64,000 nt of DNA from Pelagovum pacificum (GCF_016134045.1 NZ_CP065915.1:2170001-2234000), one strand, 5' to 3'. Shown: positions 8,823 through 20,709, counted from the first letter of the stretch. Notes: generated from the sequence alone by a model not told the origin. Numbers and translations: made by a program.

Positions 8823-10223
8823 TCAGATCCAGGTGTTGAAGGTCCGGCCCGGCATCGGTTCCACCTCGGGGTGGCGGACGCGGACATTGTGGCCGGCGTA
8901 GATGCGCGCGACCTTCGCCACGGCGGCCTCCGGCGGCAGCTCCTCGCTCTCGCCCGTGCGGCGCGAGGTCAGCTCCACCACACCGTTCTTCAGACCGCGC
9001 GGCCCGACGGTGATGCGCCACGGCAGGCCGATCAGGTCCATGCCAGCGAACTTCGCCCCTGCCCGCTCGTCACGGTCGTCGTAGAGCACCTCGAGCCCCG
9101 CCGCGTCGAGCGCGTCGTAGAGCTTTTCGCAGGCCGCATCGGCCTCTTCGTCACCGGTCTTGAGGTTGACCAGGCCCACGTGAAACGGCGTCACGCCCTC
9201 GGGCCAGATGATGCCCTTGTCGTCGTGGTTCGCCTCGATGATCGCGCCGAGCAGGCGGCTCACCCCGATCCCGTGAGAGCCCATGTGGACCGGGATCTGC
9301 TTGCCGTCCGGGCCCTGCACCACCGCGCCCATCGGCTCGGAATACTTGGTGCCGAAGTAGAAGATCTGGCCGACCTCGATGCCGCGCGCGACGCGGCGGC
9401 GCTCTTCGGGGATCTCGTTGAAGATCGCCTCGTCGTGAGTTTCGTCCGTGCGGGCATAGCGCGAGGTGAACTCCTCCAGCACGCCGCGGCACTGCTCATG
9501 GCTGTCGTAGTCGATCTCCCGGTCGCCGAACTTCAGATCGGTGATCTCAGAATCGTAGAAGACCTCGCTCTCGCCGGTTTCGGCGAGCACCAGGAACTCA
9601 TGCGTGTCGTCGCCGCCGATCGGGCCGGAATCCGCGCGCATCGGGATCGCCTGAAGGCCCATCCGCTCGTAGGTGCGCAGGTAGCTGACGAGGTGACGGT
9701 TGTAGGCGTGCAGAGCGTCTTCCTTGGTCAGGTCGAAGTTGTAGCCGTCCTTCATCAGGAACTCGCGACCGCGCATGACACCGAAGCGGGGGCGGACCTC
9801 GTCCCGGAACTTCCACTGGATGTGGTAGAGCGTCATCGGCAGGTCCTTGTAGGACCGCACGTAGGAGCGGAAGATGTCGGTGATCATCTCCTCGTTCGTG
9901 GGACCGAACAGCATGTCGCGGTCATGCCGGTCGCGGATGCGCAGCATCTCCGGCCCGTAGGCGTCGTAACGCCCGGATTCCTGCCACAGCTCAGCCGATT
10001 GCAGCGTCGGCATGAGCAGCGGAATGTGCCCCGCGCGCTGCTGCTCTTCGTGAACGATCGTTTCGATCTTCTTCAGCGTGCGGAAGCCGAGCGGCAGCCA
10101 GGAGTAGATGCCGGCGGAGGCCTGCTTGATCATGCCGGCCCGCAGCATGAGCCGGTGGCTGACGATCTGCGCCTCTGCGGGCGTTTCCTTGAGAACGGGC
10201 AGGAAGTAGCGGCTGAGACGCAT
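8823..10223 (-). CDS. proS: Prolyl-tRNA synthetase
   Basis: This 466-residue class II aminoacyl-tRNA synthetase charges tRNA-Pro. Motif 2 ([21 protein letters not shown]) and motif 3 ([13 protein letters not shown]) are visible, followed by the anticodon-binding domain. It lacks the roughly 180-residue editing insertion of E. coli ProRS, matching the short alphaproteobacterial form. The ATG at 10223 gives [13 protein letters not shown], the canonical family start, with AGGGGA upstream. The longer reading to 10388 is rejected because it adds unrelated low-quality sequence. Confidence 0.96.
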   Translation of the reverse strand: MRLSRYFLPVLKETPAEAQIVSHRLMLRAGMIKQASAGIYSWLPLGFRTLKKIETIVHEEQQRAGHIPLLMPTLQSAELWQESGRYDAYGPEMLRIRDRHDRDMLFGPTNEEMITDIFRSYVRSYKDLPMTLYHIQWKFRDEVRPRFGVMRGREFLMKDGYNFDLTKEDALHAYNRHLVSYLRTYERMGLQAIPMRADSGPIGGDDTHEFLVLAETGESEVFYDSEITDLKFGDREIDYDSHEQCRGVLEEFTSRYARTDETHDEAIFNEIPEERRRVARGIEVGQIFYFGTKYSEPMGAVVQGPDGKQIPVHMGSHGIGVSRLLGAIIEANHDDKGIIWPEGVTPFHVGLVNLKTGDEEADAACEKLYDALDAAGLEVLYDDRDERAGAKFAGMDLIGLPWRITVGPRGLKNGVVELTSRRTGESEELPPEAAVAKVARIYAGHNVRVRHPEVEPMPGRTFNTWI

Positions 10224-10670
10224 GGACGCGTTCCCCTGGTAACGTGAATTGGTCCCGGCACGTCTAGAAGAGCATCCGCCCACAGGCAAGCGCCCGAACG
10301 CCGGCGCGCGGGAGGACGGAAGGCCCCGGACCCGAAGGTCCGGAGCTTCGCTGCTGGATGTCTCGAGGTCACAGGAGCCGGCCGGCACCGGACAGAGGGA
10401 CCTGGCCCGGCACCGGCCGGCGAGGCGACCGCCCGTCTGCTCACGTGCGCCCCTGGGGTTGAGAGGGGGCTGGCGGCCGCACCTGCCGGACCCTCACGGG
10501 TCGGTCCGGCGCCTGCGACATCCCTACTTTCGCACGCAACGGCCTCTGCCCGCCCCGTGCCGCTCCAGCAGGTCGCATGCAGATTTCGAGCAGCCGCGCC
10601 CGACGCTCCAGACAGTGCTTGCTCTGCCCGGCGCGAGTGGCGACATAGGGACAAACAGTCAGGAGTCAGC
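10224..10670. other. 447-bp gene-free divergent region with strong hairpins
   Basis: This region lies between divergent proS and the permease gene. It holds a 7-bp stem with a CGAA tetraloop (10326-10343) and a long-range GCCGGCCGG/CCGGCCGGC inverted repeat (10377-10385 with 10413-10421). Reading frames here are short or lack family-like sequence. It may carry leaders of the two flanking genes or a small RNA; I see no further gene. Confidence 0.4.
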
Positions 10671-11741
10671 ATGTCCCTTCCCGTGTCACACCAGGCCCGT
10701 TACTGGGGCATCGCGCTCGTGGTGTTCCTGCTCGTGCTGTGGGTCCTGGGGGACGTGCTGACGCCCTTCATCCTCGGCGGCGCGTTCGCCTACATCCTCG
10801 ACCCGATCGCCGACCGGCTGGAGCGGCTCGGCATGAAGCGCATCCTCGCGGTCATCACCATCTCGCTGGCGGCGGTGCTGATCTTCGTGCTGATGGTCCT
10901 GCTCGTCGTGCCGACGCTGGTGCGCCAGACGTCCCAGCTGATCGCCACGGCGCCGGAATTGTTCGGCAACCTGCGGGATTGGCTCACGGCCCGCTTCCCC
11001 GAGATCATGGACGAGGATTCCACCGTCCGGCAGCAGATCGCCACCATCGGAGACACCATCAGCTCTCGCGGGGGTGAGGTCCTGACGACCGTGCTCGGCT
11101 CGGCGATGTCGTTCCTGAACGTGCTGTTCCTTCTCGTCATCGTGCCGGTGGTGACCTTCTACCTGCTGCTCGACTGGGACCGGATGGTGGCGCGCATCGA
11201 CACACTGCTGCCGCGCGAACATGCGCCGACGATCCGCCGCCTCGCCGGAGAGATCGACGATACGCTGTCCTCCTTCATCCGGGGTCAGGGCCTGGTGATG
11301 CTGATCCAGGGCACCTTCTACGCCGTCGCGCTGATGATGGTCGGCTTGCAGTTCGGCCTCGTCGTCGGGGCGGTGGCGGGGTTCGTCTCCTTCATCCCCT
11401 ATGTCGGCGCGATCGTGGGCGGCGGGCTCGCCATCGGGCTGGCCTTCTTCCAGTACTGGGGCGACTGGTGGATGATCGTGCTGGTCGCGGCGATCTTCTT
11501 CCTCGGCCAGTTCCTCGAGGGCAACATCCTGACGCCCAAGCTGGTCGGCGACAGCGTCGGTCTGCACCCGGTGTGGTTGATCCTCGCGCTGGCCGTCTTC
11601 GGCGCGATCTTCGGCTTCGTCGGCCTGCTGGTCGCCGTCCCGGTCGCGGCGATGATCGGGGTGCTGACCCGCTTCATCACGCAGCAATACATGAAGAGCG
11701 CGCTCTACCGCGGCGTCGATCCGCCGGGAGACGAATCGTGA
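10671..11741 (+). CDS. AI-2E family transporter (PerM/YdiK-like permease)
   Basis: This 356-residue polytopic membrane protein has paired helices at the N-terminus (about 12-50 and 60-90) and a soluble segment (about 95-150). A C-terminal group of helices includes the family motif GxxxGIxLGLxQ-like region around GLQFGLVVGAVAGFVSFIPYVG. The family is named for AI-2 export but has diverse or unknown substrates. The start is fixed by AGGAG at 10661-10665. Its stop overlaps the GTG of hdaA (GTGA), so the two are co-translated, an arrangement common in this group. Confidence 0.9.
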   Translation: MSLPVSHQARYWGIALVVFLLVLWVLGDVLTPFILGGAFAYILDPIADRLERLGMKRILAVITISLAAVLIFVLMVLLVVPTLVRQTSQLIATAPELFGNLRDWLTARFPEIMDEDSTVRQQIATIGDTISSRGGEVLTTVLGSAMSFLNVLFLLVIVPVVTFYLLLDWDRMVARIDTLLPREHAPTIRRLAGEIDDTLSSFIRGQGLVMLIQGTFYAVALMMVGLQFGLVVGAVAGFVSFIPYVGAIVGGGLAIGLAFFQYWGDWWMIVLVAAIFFLGQFLEGNILTPKLVGDSVGLHPVWLILALAVFGAIFGFVGLLVAVPVAAMIGVLTRFITQQYMKSALYRGVDPPGDES

Positions 11742-12415
11742 CGGGCGAGCAGCTCTCCTTTCACTGGCCGCGAGAGGCGGAACTGGACGAGCAGTCCTAC
11801 TTCGTCTCCGAGGCGAACGACCACGCCTGGCGCGTCACCGTCGCCCCCGAGACCTGGCCGGCCCACAAGCTGGTCCTTGTCGGGCCCGAGGGCGCGGGCA
11901 AGACCCACCTCGCCCGGCTGTTCGCCGACCGCACCGGTGCGCTGATCCTCGACGCGCCCGCGCTCACCGGCGACGAAGCGCTGCCCGACGACGCGCCAGC
12001 CGTGGTGCTGGAGGATGCCGACCGCCTGCCGGCGCAAGCGGAGGAGTTCGTCTTCCACCTGCACAACAGCTTACACCGCACCGGCCGGCCGTTCTTGTCC
12101 ACCGCCTGCACACCGCCGACGTCCTGGCCGACGGCGCTCCCCGACCTCGTGTCGCGGATGACGGCGGCAAGCGTCGTGCGGATCGGCAATCCCGACGACG
12201 ATCTGCTCGAAGCGGTGCTGCTCAAGCTGCTGGTCGACCGTCACCTCAAGTTCGAGGATGCGCTCATTCCTTACCTCGTGACGCACATGAACCGGTCATT
12301 CGCCGACGCCAGCCGCATGGTCGCAATGCTGGAGCGTCGGGCAGTCGACGAACGCCGCGCGATTTCACGCAGACTGGCGCGGGAGATTCTGGACAGCGAG
12401 GCCGAGACTTCCTAA
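11738..12415 (+). CDS. hdaA: DnaA-related regulatory inactivator HdaA
   Basis: This 225-residue AAA+ protein is similar to the ATPase domain of DnaA. Walker A is [11 protein letters not shown] (about 47-57) and Walker B is VVLEDADRL (about 87-95). A C-terminal lid contains the DLVSRM box (sensor/arginine region). It lacks DnaA's DNA-binding domain IV, as Hda proteins do. In alphaproteobacteria HdaA with the beta clamp promotes hydrolysis of DnaA-ATP. The GTG start sits inside the stop of the preceding permease gene. An N-terminal QLSFHWP is the clamp-binding motif expected of Hda. Confidence 0.9.
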   Translation: MTGEQLSFHWPREAELDEQSYFVSEANDHAWRVTVAPETWPAHKLVLVGPEGAGKTHLARLFADRTGALILDAPALTGDEALPDDAPAVVLEDADRLPAQAEEFVFHLHNSLHRTGRPFLSTACTPPTSWPTALPDLVSRMTAASVVRIGNPDDDLLEAVLLKLLVDRHLKFEDALIPYLVTHMNRSFADASRMVAMLERRAVDERRAISRRLAREILDSEAETS

Positions 12416-12446
12416 GCCCGCTGATATCCCCATTGCCGAGAGTGTG

Positions 12447-14615
<2,169 letters not shown>

Positions 14616-14619
14616 CCGG

Positions 14620-15573
14620 TCAGCCGGGAATGTCGAGCACGACGATCCCGGTCTTCGTCCCCGTCGCGGCGTACTCGTACGCCTCCCGTACCCGGTCCAT
14701 CGGGTAGCTGCGGTCGATCACGGCGCGGTAGCGGCCCTCTGCCATCAGTTCCGACAGCATGGACGGGATCGCATCGGCATCGCGTGGCATCGGCAGCATG
14801 ACGCGGCCGCGCCGCCCGGCGAGCGTGTAGAACAGGGCAAGCCGCAGAACCTCGCCACCGGGTCCGAAGTCGGTCGAGGCGAAGCGCCCCGTATAGGTCA
14901 GCTTGGCCCGCACGCGGCGGAACCGCAGTTTGCCGATCGCGTCGAGCACACCGTCGAATTCCTCCGGCAGCTCGTCCAGCGTCCGGCTGTCGATGGCGAG
15001 GTCGGCGCCGAGACCGGAGGCGAGGTCGATCTGGTGGGGCTCCACGGCGGCCACTACGCGCGCACCGCGCGCCTTGGCGATCTGGATCGCGGCGGAGCCG
15101 ACCGCCCCGCCACCGCCGAACACCAGCAGCCGGAATCCCTCGCCCACGCCGAGCGCCTCGAGCACGGAATGGGCGTACCATCCGCCTTCGCACAGGACTG
15201 ACTGATCGAAGCCGATCCCGTCGGGGATCGTCGCTACCGGCCCGTCGGCGGCGACGACGAGGTATTCCGCATGGGCGCCGTACTGCCCGGGCGACATGCC
15301 GAAAACACGGTCACCGGGGGCGAAGCGCTCGGACCGACTCTCTTCCACGACGCCCGCGAAATCGAGGCCGAGCACTGTCGACTTCGGCCCGAACAGCCCG
15401 GTCACCACCCGCGCCGCTTTCGGCTTGCCCGCCAGCGTCGCGACATCGGTCCGCGACACGCTGGAGGCGGCGATGCGGATCAGCAACTCTCCGGCCCCGC
15501 AATCCGGCATCGGTCGCTCCCCGAGGGTGAGGACGTCGGGCCCGCCATATCTGTCGTTGATGACCGCTTTCAC
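14620..15573 (-). CDS. Zinc-free quinone oxidoreductase / NAD(P)H alcohol-dehydrogenase-like protein (MDR superfamily)
   Basis: This 317-residue medium-chain dehydrogenase/reductase has a GroES-like N-terminal half and a Rossmann domain. The nucleotide-binding motif VFGGGGAVGSAAIQIAK is near residue 150. The structural and catalytic zinc cysteines of true alcohol dehydrogenases are absent, so it resembles the quinone reductase/enoyl reductase branch. I use the GTG at 15573 because GGGGAGAGG sits 5-13 bases upstream; a GTG at 15594 would place that site inside the gene. It lies between ppk and ppx on the opposite strand. Substrate unknown. Confidence 0.85.
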   Translation of the reverse strand: MKAVINDRYGGPDVLTLGERPMPDCGAGELLIRIAASSVSRTDVATLAGKPKAARVVTGLFGPKSTVLGLDFAGVVEESRSERFAPGDRVFGMSPGQYGAHAEYLVVAADGPVATIPDGIGFDQSVLCEGGWYAHSVLEALGVGEGFRLLVFGGGGAVGSAAIQIAKARGARVVAAVEPHQIDLASGLGADLAIDSRTLDELPEEFDGVLDAIGKLRFRRVRAKLTYTGRFASTDFGPGGEVLRLALFYTLAGRRGRVMLPMPRDADAIPSMLSELMAEGRYRAVIDRSYPMDRVREAYEYAATGTKTGIVVLDIPG

Positions 15574-15695
15574 TTGAGCCTCTCCCCTATTCACCGGTAC
15601 GCGCTACCTGACGCGTGGGGAATCTAGCGGCCACGGCATTGACCCGCCATGACCAAATCGCCCACGCTTCGGACGGGGCGAGGAAAGACGAAGAC

Positions 15696-17234
15696 ATGAA
15701 CGAGACGCCGAAAGACTTCGACTACGGCCCCTTCGGCAGACCGCTGTTCGACGATCCCAAGGCGCGCGCCCTGTCGCGGATCGGCGTGATCGACGTCGGC
15801 TCGAACTCCGTCCGGTTGGTGATCTTCGACGGCGCGGCACGCAGTCCCGCCTATTTCTACAACGAGAAGGTGATGGCCGGCCTTGGCAGCGGCCTCGGCG
15901 AAACCGGACGGCTGAACCCTGAGGGCAAGGTCCGTGCGCTCTCCGCGATCCGCCGGTTCGCTGCGCTGGCCGACTCGCTCGGCATCTCCCCCCTGACCGC
16001 CGTCGCGACCGCGGCGATGCGCGATGCCGAGGACGGGCCCGAGTTCCGCGCCGAGATCGAGCGCGAGACCGGCGTGCGCATCTTCGTCATCGACGGCAAG
16101 GAAGAGGCGCGACTGTCGGCGCAGGGGGTTCTGCTCGGCTGGCCCGGCAGCTTCGGCCTCGTCTGCGACATCGGCGGCTCCTCGATGGAGCTCGCCAACC
16201 TGCGCGACGGCGAGGTCGGGCGACGCCTGACCTCCGCGCTCGGGCCGCTGAAGCTGCAGGGCATCAAGGGCGGCAAGAAGGCGATCACCGCTCACATCCG
16301 CGAGGTCGTGCAGGGTATCTTCGAGGAGATGGGCGGCGAGACCGGCCAGCGGCTGTTCCTCGTCGGCGGTTCGTGGCGGGCGATCGCGCGCATCGACATG
16401 GAGCGGCGGGACTACCCGCTCCACGTCCTGCACGAATATCGCATGAAGCCGAGCGACGTGTCCAAGACGGCGGAGTTCATCCGCAAGGCAGACCCCTCGG
16501 ACCTCCGCAGCAAGTGCCGCATCTCGGAAGCGCGGATGTCGCTCGTCCCGCTTGCCGCGCCGGTGCTGTCCGAGGTGGTGCGTACCTTCAAGCCCAAGGA
16601 CATCACCATCAGCTCCTACGGCATCCGCGAGGGGATGCTCTACGAGCAGATGCCTCCGCACCTGCGCGAGCGCGACCCGCTGATCGAAAGCGCCCGCTTC
16701 GCCGAGGCCAAAGACGCCCGGATGCCGGGCTTCGGCCGGACGCTCTACGATTTCGTCATGCCGTTGTTCCCCCGGGCCGACTGGCAGAAGAAACGGATCA
16801 TCAAGGCGGCCTGCCTGCTGCACGACGTCAGCTGGCGCGCGCACCCCGATTACCGGGCCGAGGTGACGTTCGACAACGCGACCCGCGCCAACCTCGGCGG
16901 GCTGAAGCATGGCGAGCGCATCTATCTCGGCCTCGCGCTGCTGCACCGCTATTCCTCCAAGCGCGAAGGCACGGTTTACGAACCGCTTTTCGCGCTCGTC
17001 TCGGATCAGGAACAGGCGGAGGCCGAAGTGCTCGGCCGGGCGATGCGGTTCGGTGCGATGCTGTGGATGCATGCCGAGGAAGCGCCGGGTCGCCTCGAAT
17101 GGCAGCCCAAGAAGAAGGTCCTGTCGCTGCACCTCACCGAACATGCCCGGCCGCTGTTCGGCGAAGTGGCGGAATCGCGCTTCAACGCGCTCGCCGCCGC
17201 GCTCGGCGCGGAAGCGAAGGTCAAGGTCGGCTGA
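15696..17234 (+). CDS. ppx: Exopolyphosphatase (Ppx/GppA family)
   Basis: This 512-residue ASKHA-fold phosphatase releases terminal phosphate from polyphosphate and may act on pppGpp. The phosphate-1 motif is IGVIDVGSNSVRLVIFD (about 29-45), and the phosphate-2 motif is LVCDIGGSSMELAN (about 156-169). A C-terminal HD-like region contains ACLLHDVSW. The ATG at 15696 follows GAGGAAAG. Proximity to ppk supports a role in polyphosphate turnover. Ppx and GppA cannot be separated with certainty from sequence alone. Confidence 0.92.
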   Translation: MNETPKDFDYGPFGRPLFDDPKARALSRIGVIDVGSNSVRLVIFDGAARSPAYFYNEKVMAGLGSGLGETGRLNPEGKVRALSAIRRFAALADSLGISPLTAVATAAMRDAEDGPEFRAEIERETGVRIFVIDGKEEARLSAQGVLLGWPGSFGLVCDIGGSSMELANLRDGEVGRRLTSALGPLKLQGIKGGKKAITAHIREVVQGIFEEMGGETGQRLFLVGGSWRAIARIDMERRDYPLHVLHEYRMKPSDVSKTAEFIRKADPSDLRSKCRISEARMSLVPLAAPVLSEVVRTFKPKDITISSYGIREGMLYEQMPPHLRERDPLIESARFAEAKDARMPGFGRTLYDFVMPLFPRADWQKKRIIKAACLLHDVSWRAHPDYRAEVTFDNATRANLGGLKHGERIYLGLALLHRYSSKREGTVYEPLFALVSDQEQAEAEVLGRAMRFGAMLWMHAEEAPGRLEWQPKKKVLSLHLTEHARPLFGEVAESRFNALAAALGAEAKVKVG

Positions 17235-17296
17235 GCCGGTAAGTCTTGCCAAGAGTTCGCACCACTGCGCGGGTGCTGAACCTTGAGAAGTCGTGT

Positions 17297-17332
17297 GCCT
17301 CCGGCGGGAGGTATTTCCGGCCAGATGAGAGA
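17297..17332 (+). repeat. Dispersed intergenic element, family B (copy 1)
   Basis: This copy is CCTCC-GGC-GGGAGG followed by TATTTCCGGCCAGATGAGAGAG. It shares the GGAGGTATTTnnGGCCAGATGAG core with copies at 31526, 38181 and 49476. It lies between convergent ppx and a small secreted-protein gene. Confidence 0.7.
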
Positions 17333-17336
17333 GCAG

Positions 17337-17720
17337 TCAGAGCTCTACTTCGGCGTCCTCGTCCGACATCGGCGGCTCCCACGGCGGGGCCTCGGGGCTG
17401 CGACGGATGATGATGTCGCCGTTCGGCAGGATCTCGGGCTTCTCGTAATTGCCGATCTCGTCGATCATGCTCATCGTCTCGGCCAGTGCCGGGCCCATCT
17501 CGCTGGCGAAGGCCCGCAGTGCGTCGCGCATCTCTTCCGAGACACCTTCGAGGTCGTCAATCGCCGGTTCCAGCTCTGACATCAGGCCCCGGAACAGAAG
17601 GCGGGCGCCCTCCTCCATGAGACGGGATCCGGAGTCGATGTCGCTCTCCTCCTCCGTCTGGGCGGTGAGGGGCGCGGCGATCAGGGCGGTGGCCAACGTG
17701 GCGGCGATCAGGCGTTTCAT
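17337..17720 (-). CDS. Small secreted protein of unknown function
   Basis: This 127-residue protein has a Sec signal peptide (MKRLIAATLATALIAAPLTAQ). The mature part is acidic and helical, with a conserved-looking PNGDIIIRRSPEAPPWEPP segment near the C-terminus. Similar Rhodobacterales proteins have been labelled AAA+ ATPase, but no Walker motif is present here and that label should not be copied. Expected location is the periplasm. Function unknown. Confidence 0.75.
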   Translation of the reverse strand: MKRLIAATLATALIAAPLTAQTEEESDIDSGSRLMEEGARLLFRGLMSELEPAIDDLEGVSEEMRDALRAFASEMGPALAETMSMIDEIGNYEKPEILPNGDIIIRRSPEAPPWEPPMSDEDAEVEL

Positions 17721-17743
17721 ATCCCGAAGATAGGGCGTCCCCG

Positions 17744-18751
17744 TCAGATTGCGAGGTCGATGCTCACCGGAAAATGGTCGGACGCATCAAGCAGCGCCTG
17801 CCGCAGCTCCGCATCGGCGTAGCAGTCCGGATCCTCGAACGGGTGCCAGATCAGCCAGCGCGGCCCGTGGTTCAGCAGATCACGCGACACCATCACGTAG
17901 TCGAGCATCGCCGTCAGGTAGCGCCCGTCCGGCGGCACCTTGAAGCGCGCCGACGTCGGCAGCGCCACGCCGGGCCGCTTGGTCAGCAGCGCGCGGGCAT
18001 GCGGATCGAACAGCCGCCCCTCACCCTCCTCGCCGAGCAGGATTTCGATGCCAGACCGGCCGAACAGCTTTTCGTACTCGTCGAGACCGGGGCCGTCGTT
18101 GAAGTCGCCCATCACGATCAGGCTTTCGCCGAGATCGAGCAACTCCTCCACGCGACGGCGCAACCAGATGCACTGGGCCAGCTGCTTGCGCCGGTTGGCG
18201 ATCGAGATGCGCATCACCTCGTCCGGCGTCGTCGCACCGTGCGGCGCCTTCGACTTTGCGTGGACCCCGATCAGCTTCAGCATGGTCCCGGCGGCAGTCG
18301 TCACCTCGAGCTCCAGCGGCGGCTTCGACCAGCTGATCGTCTCGGGCGCGCGGTCGACGTCGAGGTCGATCCGGTAGCTGGCGTCGAACCGTGGCACCGC
18401 GTCGCTGGCATGGGGCGCATGGCGCGGCGTGACGACAGCCGGGTCGTAGAGAAGCGCGATCTCCTGTTGGGTGTCGTTCACGAAGCCCATCACGGCCGCG
18501 CGTGTCCTCAGCCCGAAGCGCCGGGCGAATCCCTCGAGCGCCGCGACCCCGTCGCGCCGGCGGTTGCTGTCGGGGGCCTCGATCACCATCACCGCGTCGG
18601 CGTCCATCGCGCCGAGGACCGTGGCGATGGCCTGTGCCTGCCGCGCGCGGGTCACGTCGCGGCGGGCGGACCAGCCGTCATCCTCCATCAGGCGCGCCTC
18701 GTCGTCGAACAGGTTGTTGAACCATTCGACGTTGTAGGTCGCGATCCTCAC
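17744..18751 (-). CDS. Endonuclease/exonuclease/phosphatase (EEP) family protein
   Basis: This 335-residue metal-dependent hydrolase has the fold of exonuclease III and inositol phosphatases. Motifs: ATYNVEWF at the start, VIEAPDSN (catalytic acidic residue in the usual QE position), GVHAKSK, VMGDFNDGP and a C-terminal SDHFPV. I take the GTG at 18751, which overlaps the stop of the upstream gene as GTGA. The longer start at 18781 adds residues without family similarity. There is no signal peptide, so it is cytoplasmic. The substrate (nucleic acid, lipid or inositol phosphate) is undetermined. Confidence 0.87.
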   Translation of the reverse strand: MRIATYNVEWFNNLFDDEARLMEDDGWSARRDVTRARQAQAIATVLGAMDADAVMVIEAPDSNRRRDGVAALEGFARRFGLRTRAAVMGFVNDTQQEIALLYDPAVVTPRHAPHASDAVPRFDASYRIDLDVDRAPETISWSKPPLELEVTTAAGTMLKLIGVHAKSKAPHGATTPDEVMRISIANRRKQLAQCIWLRRRVEELLDLGESLIVMGDFNDGPGLDEYEKLFGRSGIEILLGEEGEGRLFDPHARALLTKRPGVALPTSARFKVPPDGRYLTAMLDYVMVSRDLLNHGPRWLIWHPFEDPDCYADAELRQALLDASDHFPVSIDLAI

Positions 18752-19431
18752 GACGGGCGGGCCTCGTTGATCTGCTCCCACGCGCGGTTTACGGCGATCA
18801 GCCGCTTCTCGGCGAGCTTCACGGCCTCCTGCGGCACACCGCGCGCCACCATCACGTCCGGGTGGCTCTCGCGCACCAGCCCGCGCCAGGCCGAGCGGAC
18901 TTCCTCCATCGGGGTGTCCGGTGTGACGCCGAGCACATCGTAGGGATCACGCTCGGCATCCGGCACGAAGCGCGCCCGCAGCCGGGCGAAGCGGCGCTCG
19001 TCGAAGCCGACGATGCGGGCGACGTTGGACAGGAACTCGTCCTCCGCCGGGTGGTAATCGCCATCGGCGAGCGCGATGTGGAAGAGCCCCTCCATCAGGT
19101 CGGCGAGCGTCTCGGACTCGTCCTCGAACATCCGTCCGATCCGGCGCGCGTAATCCTCGTAGCCGGCGACATCGGTGCGGGCGAGGTTGAAGAGCCGGGC
19201 GGCGTTCTTCTCCTGGCTCTTCGGGATGTGGAACACCTCGCGGAAGGCCGTCACTTCGTCCCGGGTCACCAGCCCGTCGGCCTTGGCCATCTTCGCCCCC
19301 AGCGCGATGACGGCGATGGCGAAGGCGGCGCGCCGCTCGGGCGGGCTGCGCAACGTGTCGAAGACGGTCGACAACCCCTCGCCCTGACGGAGGGCGGCAA
19401 GCGCGTCGGCAATGCGGGACCAGATTGACAT
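18748..19431 (-). CDS. TerB-domain and J-domain protein (DjlA-like)
   Basis: This 227-residue soluble protein has a TerB domain (about 30-150, with ALGAKMAKADGLVTRDEV and ALADGDYHPAEDEFL, typical acidic metal-binding repeats). It ends in a J domain (about 165-227) holding the HPD tripeptide in RESHPDV, the DnaK-stimulating motif. It resembles E. coli DjlA without the N-terminal membrane anchor. It is co-transcribed with the EEP hydrolase gene through a 4-bp overlap. A cochaperone role follows from the HPD motif; its clients are unknown. Confidence 0.9.
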   Translation of the reverse strand: MSIWSRIADALAALRQGEGLSTVFDTLRSPPERRAAFAIAVIALGAKMAKADGLVTRDEVTAFREVFHIPKSQEKNAARLFNLARTDVAGYEDYARRIGRMFEDESETLADLMEGLFHIALADGDYHPAEDEFLSNVARIVGFDERRFARLRARFVPDAERDPYDVLGVTPDTPMEEVRSAWRGLVRESHPDVMVARGVPQEAVKLAEKRLIAVNRAWEQINEARPS

Positions 19432-19509
19432 GAGGCTCAGCCTATCCGTTGGGGGAGAACTTGTCAGACGAGAAAACGACGCGGGTCGGCCCGTCCGTCG
19501 CGGAAAATG

Positions 19510-19986
19510 TCAGTCGGCGAGCTCCAGCCGCATCAGGACGAGGTCCATCCAGCGGTCGAACTTGCGGCCAACCTCGGGCAGGCGGGCGATCTCGGTGAAG
19601 CCGAGCCGGGCGTGAAAGGCGATCGCGCCCGGGTTTTCGCTGCTGATCCCGGCCCACATCGTGTGCATTCCGGCCGCGTGCGCATCCGCGACCAGCCACG
19701 CCACGAGCGCCCGGCCAAGGCCCCGCCCCTCCGCCCCGGCGGCGACATGAACGGAATGTTCGACCGTGTGGCGGTAGCCATCGCCGCCGCGCAGCTGGAC
19801 GTAACAGCCGAAGCCGACGACCTCGCCCGCCTCCTCGGCGACGACGAAGGGGCGCGCGGGGATCATCGCGGCGACCTCGTCCACGCTCTTCTCGACCGAC
19901 GCGAAGGTCGCGGAGGTTTCGCGGATCACGCGGTTCCAGATTCGCGCGATCGCCGCTGCATCGTCAGGCACGGCGCAGCGGATCAC
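19510..19986 (-). CDS. GNAT N-acetyltransferase (phosphinothricin/methionine-sulfoximine type)
   Basis: This 158-residue acetyltransferase has N-terminal IRCAVPDDAAAIARIWN and the conserved RETSATF segment of the Pat/MddA subgroup. The acetyl-CoA loop is GAEGRGLGRALV (about 97-108) and the C-terminal part is FHARLGFTEIARLPEVGRKF. This subgroup acetylates phosphinothricin, methionine sulfone/sulfoximine or related amino acids. The GTG start at 19986 overlaps the stop of the VOC gene as GTGA, so the two are coupled. Substrate specificity is not provable from the motif. Confidence 0.88.
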   Translation of the reverse strand: MIRCAVPDDAAAIARIWNRVIRETSATFASVEKSVDEVAAMIPARPFVVAEEAGEVVGFGCYVQLRGGDGYRHTVEHSVHVAAGAEGRGLGRALVAWLVADAHAAGMHTMWAGISSENPGAIAFHARLGFTEIARLPEVGRKFDRWMDLVLMRLELAD

Positions 19987-20582
19987 AGCGTGATCTCTCC
20001 CGCCGGACCGGTCAGCCGTGCAGAAATGGCGAGCGCACCCGTCTCGAACCGGACCCGCGAGTCGGTGAGCGGCAGCAGGCCCGCGATGCGCTCCCCCTCG
20101 GGATGGCGGACGGTCAGCCGGTCGAGCCGCAGCCCGCTGTCGGCCAGCCGCTCCGGTGGCGTCACGACGCCATCGCCCCACTGGATGAGGGTCGGATAGG
20201 CGCCGTCCATCGGCAGACAGCCGTCTTCGGGCACCGTGATCCGCCAGTTCAGCTCGCCCCGGGTCACGGGAACGGCATGTCCCTTGCCGTCGGGCGCGAG
20301 CACCATCGCGGCGTCGAGATCGGGCACGGCGCAGACCCAGGTGATGAGCCGCGGCGCGCCCTCGAACCCGTCGAGGCCGAACCACCTTGGACCGGCACAG
20401 GATGCTCCCGGCTCGATCGCGATCACTTCGAGGTAGAGATCTCCCAGTCTCAACAGGCGGTTATGCGTGCCGAACCGCTCGTGGCGACCGCCCGGCAGCA
20501 ATGCCACGCCAAGCTGCGCTTCCGCCCAGGCGACACCCTCGTCGAGGTCGCCGCAGCCGATGACGAGATGATCGAGACGCAT
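19983..20582 (-). CDS. VOC superfamily protein (glyoxalase-like domain)
   Basis: This 199-residue protein begins MRLDHLVIGCGDLDEG, the usual first strand and metal histidine (H5) of vicinal-oxygen-chelate folds. HERFGTHNRLLRLG and LYLEVIAIEP follow, the latter giving the metal glutamate. The second half carries a repeat of the motif in weaker form. GGAG 6 bases upstream supports the ATG at 20582. It is co-transcribed with the GNAT gene. Members include ring-cleaving dioxygenases, resistance proteins and lyases, so the reaction is open. Confidence 0.83.
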   Translation of the reverse strand: MRLDHLVIGCGDLDEGVAWAEAQLGVALLPGGRHERFGTHNRLLRLGDLYLEVIAIEPGASCAGPRWFGLDGFEGAPRLITWVCAVPDLDAAMVLAPDGKGHAVPVTRGELNWRITVPEDGCLPMDGAYPTLIQWGDGVVTPPERLADSGLRLDRLTVRHPEGERIAGLLPLTDSRVRFETGALAISARLTGPAGEITL

Positions 20583-20709
20583 GACTACTCCGCAATTCGG
20601 GCGCGGCACCGCGCCGCAATTTGGCAGAACATGCCTCGTGCCTCTTGATGCCGGGGTCCTCGCCTATAGGTCAATATGAGGTGAACTGTAAAAACTGAAA
20701 GGATGATTG

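Noticed and set aside
10224..10670. tRNA or rRNA gene in the long intergenic regions
   Set aside because: I looked for cloverleaf arms and TTCGANNC-type T-loops in the main gaps and found none that fit.
17337..17720. AAA+ ATPase label for the small secreted protein
   Set aside because: No Walker A or B motif is present and the protein has a Sec signal peptide.
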